Positions 28,396 to 28,731 of a DNA stretch of 28,731 nucleotides are shown here, piece by piece. The DNA comes from Nephromyces sp. MM_2019 (lineage: Eukaryota; Apicomplexa; Aconoidasida; Nephromycida): contig JADHZB010001330.1 of assembly GCA_015657535.1 (NCBI GenBank), positions 3,452-32,182 on the forward strand, given 5' to 3'. The first letter of the stretch is position 1, and each line of letters opens with the position of its first letter. The position numbers and the translations under genes were made by a program. The notes under the pieces were generated by a model that saw only the letters and a program-made list of their open reading frames with translations, searched no databases and was not told the DNA's origin.

Positions 28396-28731
28396 GTAAG
28401 TTATGAGGCTGAGTGCAAGTATATGTGTGTGTTATTTCAGGAGTGATTGAGTGTGTGTTTGTGCTATTTCAAGTGTAAGTATGCGTGTGTGTTCTTTGGG
28501 TTGAAGGAGGAAGACTATTGAAGATGCATGCTGGGATGGATTGCTTTGAAGATAGAGAAAGAAGGAGGAATCCAAATTGATGAAATTATACCGTAGGATT
28601 TAGGAGTAGCAACTCTTCTGTTGTGTATGTTGAGCCTAGCCATTACTTTCTTTCAGTATCTGGGATATCGTGTGTGTGTTGGAGCATAGGCTTTATCTAT
28701 GCTTCGTTGTTGAGGAGGCCCTCATTTGTGT
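28396..28731 (+). other. V-ATPase intron 4 and window end, no further exon resolved
   Basis: GTAAGT donor followed by TG-rich sequence. A possible acceptor TTTCTTTCAG ends at 28656 and the frame after it stays open to 28731, but the encoded residues do not resemble the expected part of subunit a. I therefore do not extend the coding region. Confidence 0.5.

Noticed and set aside
28656..28731. Fifth V-ATPase exon after the TTTCTTTCAG acceptor
   Set aside because: The frame is open but the residues do not resemble subunit a, and the window ends before a donor can be judged.

Overview
The window looks like nuclear DNA of an alveolate protist, most likely an apicomplexan related to coccidia. The evidence is intron-rich genes with GT...AG introns of about 80-1000 bp, a membrane protein built from sushi (CCP) domains, a Notch/LNR module and Cys-rich modules, and a V-ATPase subunit a whose start resembles apicomplexan homologues as I remember them. 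The DNA is AT-rich, with many TG/CA microsatellite-like tracts in introns and spacers. The exact lineage is inference; I see no bacterial or organellar features.

Region 1 (1-15336, + strand) is one very large split gene. Its 5' end lies outside the window, and its first visible intron contains a 62/59-bp tandem repeat. I reconstructed nine exons. Splice sites and reading phase agree at every junction except one, where the donor is weak. Together they encode about 3193 residues: a long ectodomain (three single sushi exons, two copies of a 'double Cys repeat plus sushi' block, a Cys-rich helical region, an LNR module, an alpha/beta region, three more sushi domains of which the last carries a 213-residue insert), one transmembrane helix, and an unusually long (about 1240 residues) hydrophilic cytoplasmic tail inside a single terminal exon. 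The first six introns are all phase 1, the classic arrangement for exon shuffling of extracellular modules.

Region 2 (15337-18955) is a 3.6-kb spacer between converging genes with no convincing gene. Region 3 (18956-22576, - strand) holds one long Ser-rich ORF of about 1206 residues with no signal peptide or transmembrane segment; I do not recognise its family. Region 4 (22577-26256) is a spacer between diverging genes with strong low-complexity DNA: CA-rich on the + strand up to about 24.1 kb, then TG-rich. Region 5 (26257 to the end, + strand) is the 5' part of a V-type proton ATPase subunit a gene. It starts with a seven-residue exon and is spliced through TG- and CA-rich introns; the window ends before most of the gene.

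The three genes show no shared pathway. The large sushi/LNR protein is probably a surface or secretory-pathway receptor or adhesin, and the V-ATPase subunit acts in organelle acidification. Nothing suggests an operon.
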